Under the pieces are notes generated by a model, which saw only the letters and a program-made list of their open reading frames with translations, searched no databases and was not told the DNA's origin. 13,845 nucleotides of DNA from CAYRHS01 sp964424125 (lineage in GTDB: Bacteria; Actinomycetota; Acidimicrobiia; IMCC26256; JAOSJL01), in the NCBI GenBank assembly GCA_964424125.1, contig CAYRHS010000085.1, positions 1-13,845 on the forward strand. The letters run 5' to 3'. How positions within the stretch are numbered: position 1 is the stretch's first letter; each line of letters opens with the position of its first letter. Shown one piece after another: positions 13,334 through 13,845 of this stretch. Both the position numbers and the translations under genes were made by a program.

Positions 13334-13845
13334 TCAACCCGCGAGCGGGCGATCGAGTGCCACGCCCAGCAGATCGGCGAGCTCGCGCAGCGCTCCGGGC
13401 GCGGTCTCGTCGGTCCCGCCCGAGAGCACCGCGCTCGCCAAGTCGTCGATGGCCTCCAGCGCGCGGGGCGCATCCAGGTCCGTGTCCAGGGCACCGCGAA
13501 CGCGCGCCGCGAACGGGCGGGGATCGGGGCCGGACTCACGCTCCACCGCGGCCAGGAGCCGGCGCAGCAGGGCGCTGCACTCGTCGAGGTCGGTGTCGTA
13601 CCACTCGAACCCGGCCCGGTAGTGGTGGCGGAGCAGGGCCAGCCGAACCGCTCGCGGGTCCGCTTCCTTGACGAGGTCGCTGACGAAGACGAGGTTCCCG
13701 AGCGACTTCGACATCTTCTCGCCCTCGTAGATGACCATCGCCGAGTGCATCCAGTGTCGGGCGTACGGCTCGCCCGTCAACACCTCGCTCTGGGCGATCT
13801 CACTCTCGTGGTGCGGGAAGATCAGGTCGGTGCCGCCGCCGTGCA
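13334..13845 (-). CDS. Cysteinyl-tRNA synthetase / MshC family class I ligase, C-terminal part (cut by window edge)
   Basis: The visible 169 residues include HGGGTDLIFPHHESEIAQSE and the class I signature KMSKS in EGEKMSKSLGN (about 13703-13717). So it activates cysteine as an adenylate, either for tRNA-Cys (CysS) or for joining to glucosaminyl-inositol in mycothiol synthesis (MshC). Evidence is mixed. HGGG and HHESEIAQSE look like CysS. The part after KMSKS (NLVFVSDL, RLALLRHHYRAGFEWYD, DTDLDAPRALEAIDDLASA, and an early end near LGVAL) resembles MshC. Only about 122 residues follow KMSKS, as in MshC; CysS usually has about 190. I lean slightly towards MshC or a shortened CysS paralogue. The missing N-terminal half would decide. 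The stop is 58 bp upstream of thrS, same strand. Confidence 0.85.
   Translation of the reverse strand, partial: HGGGTDLIFPHHESEIAQSEVLTGEPYARHWMHSAMVIYEGEKMSKSLGNLVFVSDLVKEADPRAVRLALLRHHYRAGFEWYDTDLDECSALLRRLLAAVERESGPDPRPFAARVRGALDTDLDAPRALEAIDDLASAVLSGGTDETAPGALRELADLLGVALDRPLAG

Noticed and set aside
12079..13671. 530-codon plus-strand open frame
   Set aside because: It is antisense to thrS and the end of the CysS/MshC gene, crosses both genes, and shows no recognisable motif.

Overview
The window is a GC-rich, gene-dense chromosomal segment, almost certainly from an actinobacterium (Actinomycetota). Evidence: strong G/C bias at third codon positions, many GTG starts, a phosphatidylinositol mannoside (PIM) type gene set, an EF-G2 type factor and Thr-rich linkers. 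An acidimicrobial or related deep-branching lineage is a reasonable guess, but the sequence alone does not prove it. A run of ten Ns inside thrS and two one-base frame breaks in another gene point to a draft assembly, possibly metagenomic. No tRNA, rRNA, CRISPR array, transposase or integrase was seen. The longest stretch without a gene is about 150 bp (7194-7344), so there is no long empty region.

Layout. Positions 1-1702, minus strand: pdxS, pdxT and a partial yebC, joined by 4-bp start/stop overlaps (PLP synthase plus a YebC-type regulator). Positions 1749-4350, minus: lemA, htpX and a DUF3048 lipoprotein, a cell-envelope group with small hairpins between the genes. Positions 4467-7193, minus: a compact pgsA (phosphatidylinositol-phosphate synthase type), PatA-like acyltransferase and pimA-like mannosyltransferase operon, the first steps of inositol phospholipid and PIM synthesis. 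Positions 7345-9357, plus: an EF-G2 type GTPase, divergent from pgsA. Positions 9436-10195, plus: a broken gene with an ECF-sigma-like N-terminus, an ECF-like promoter, a Thr-rich linker and two apparent one-base deletions. Its rebuilt end shares a CTAG stop palindrome with a convergent small membrane protein gene (10192-10686, minus). Positions 10803-13275, minus: thrS and a HIT-family hydrolase/phosphorylase, again with a 4-bp overlap. Positions 13334-13845, minus: the C-terminal part of a CysS/MshC family enzyme.

The order thrS - HIT - pgsA - patA - pimA ... pdxS - pdxT - yebC matches, from memory, the Mycobacterium tuberculosis order Rv2614c-Rv2610c ... Rv2606c, Rv2604c, Rv2603c. Here that backbone has two interruptions. 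One is the EF-G2, broken gene and membrane protein block between HIT and pgsA. The other is the lemA-htpX-DUF3048 block between pimA and pdxS. The conserved order is the main reason for giving the lipid enzymes PIM-pathway roles. The less explained parts are the broken sigma-like gene, the operator-like palindrome at the pgsA promoter, the abutting palindromes upstream of thrS, and the mixed CysS/MshC character of the last gene.
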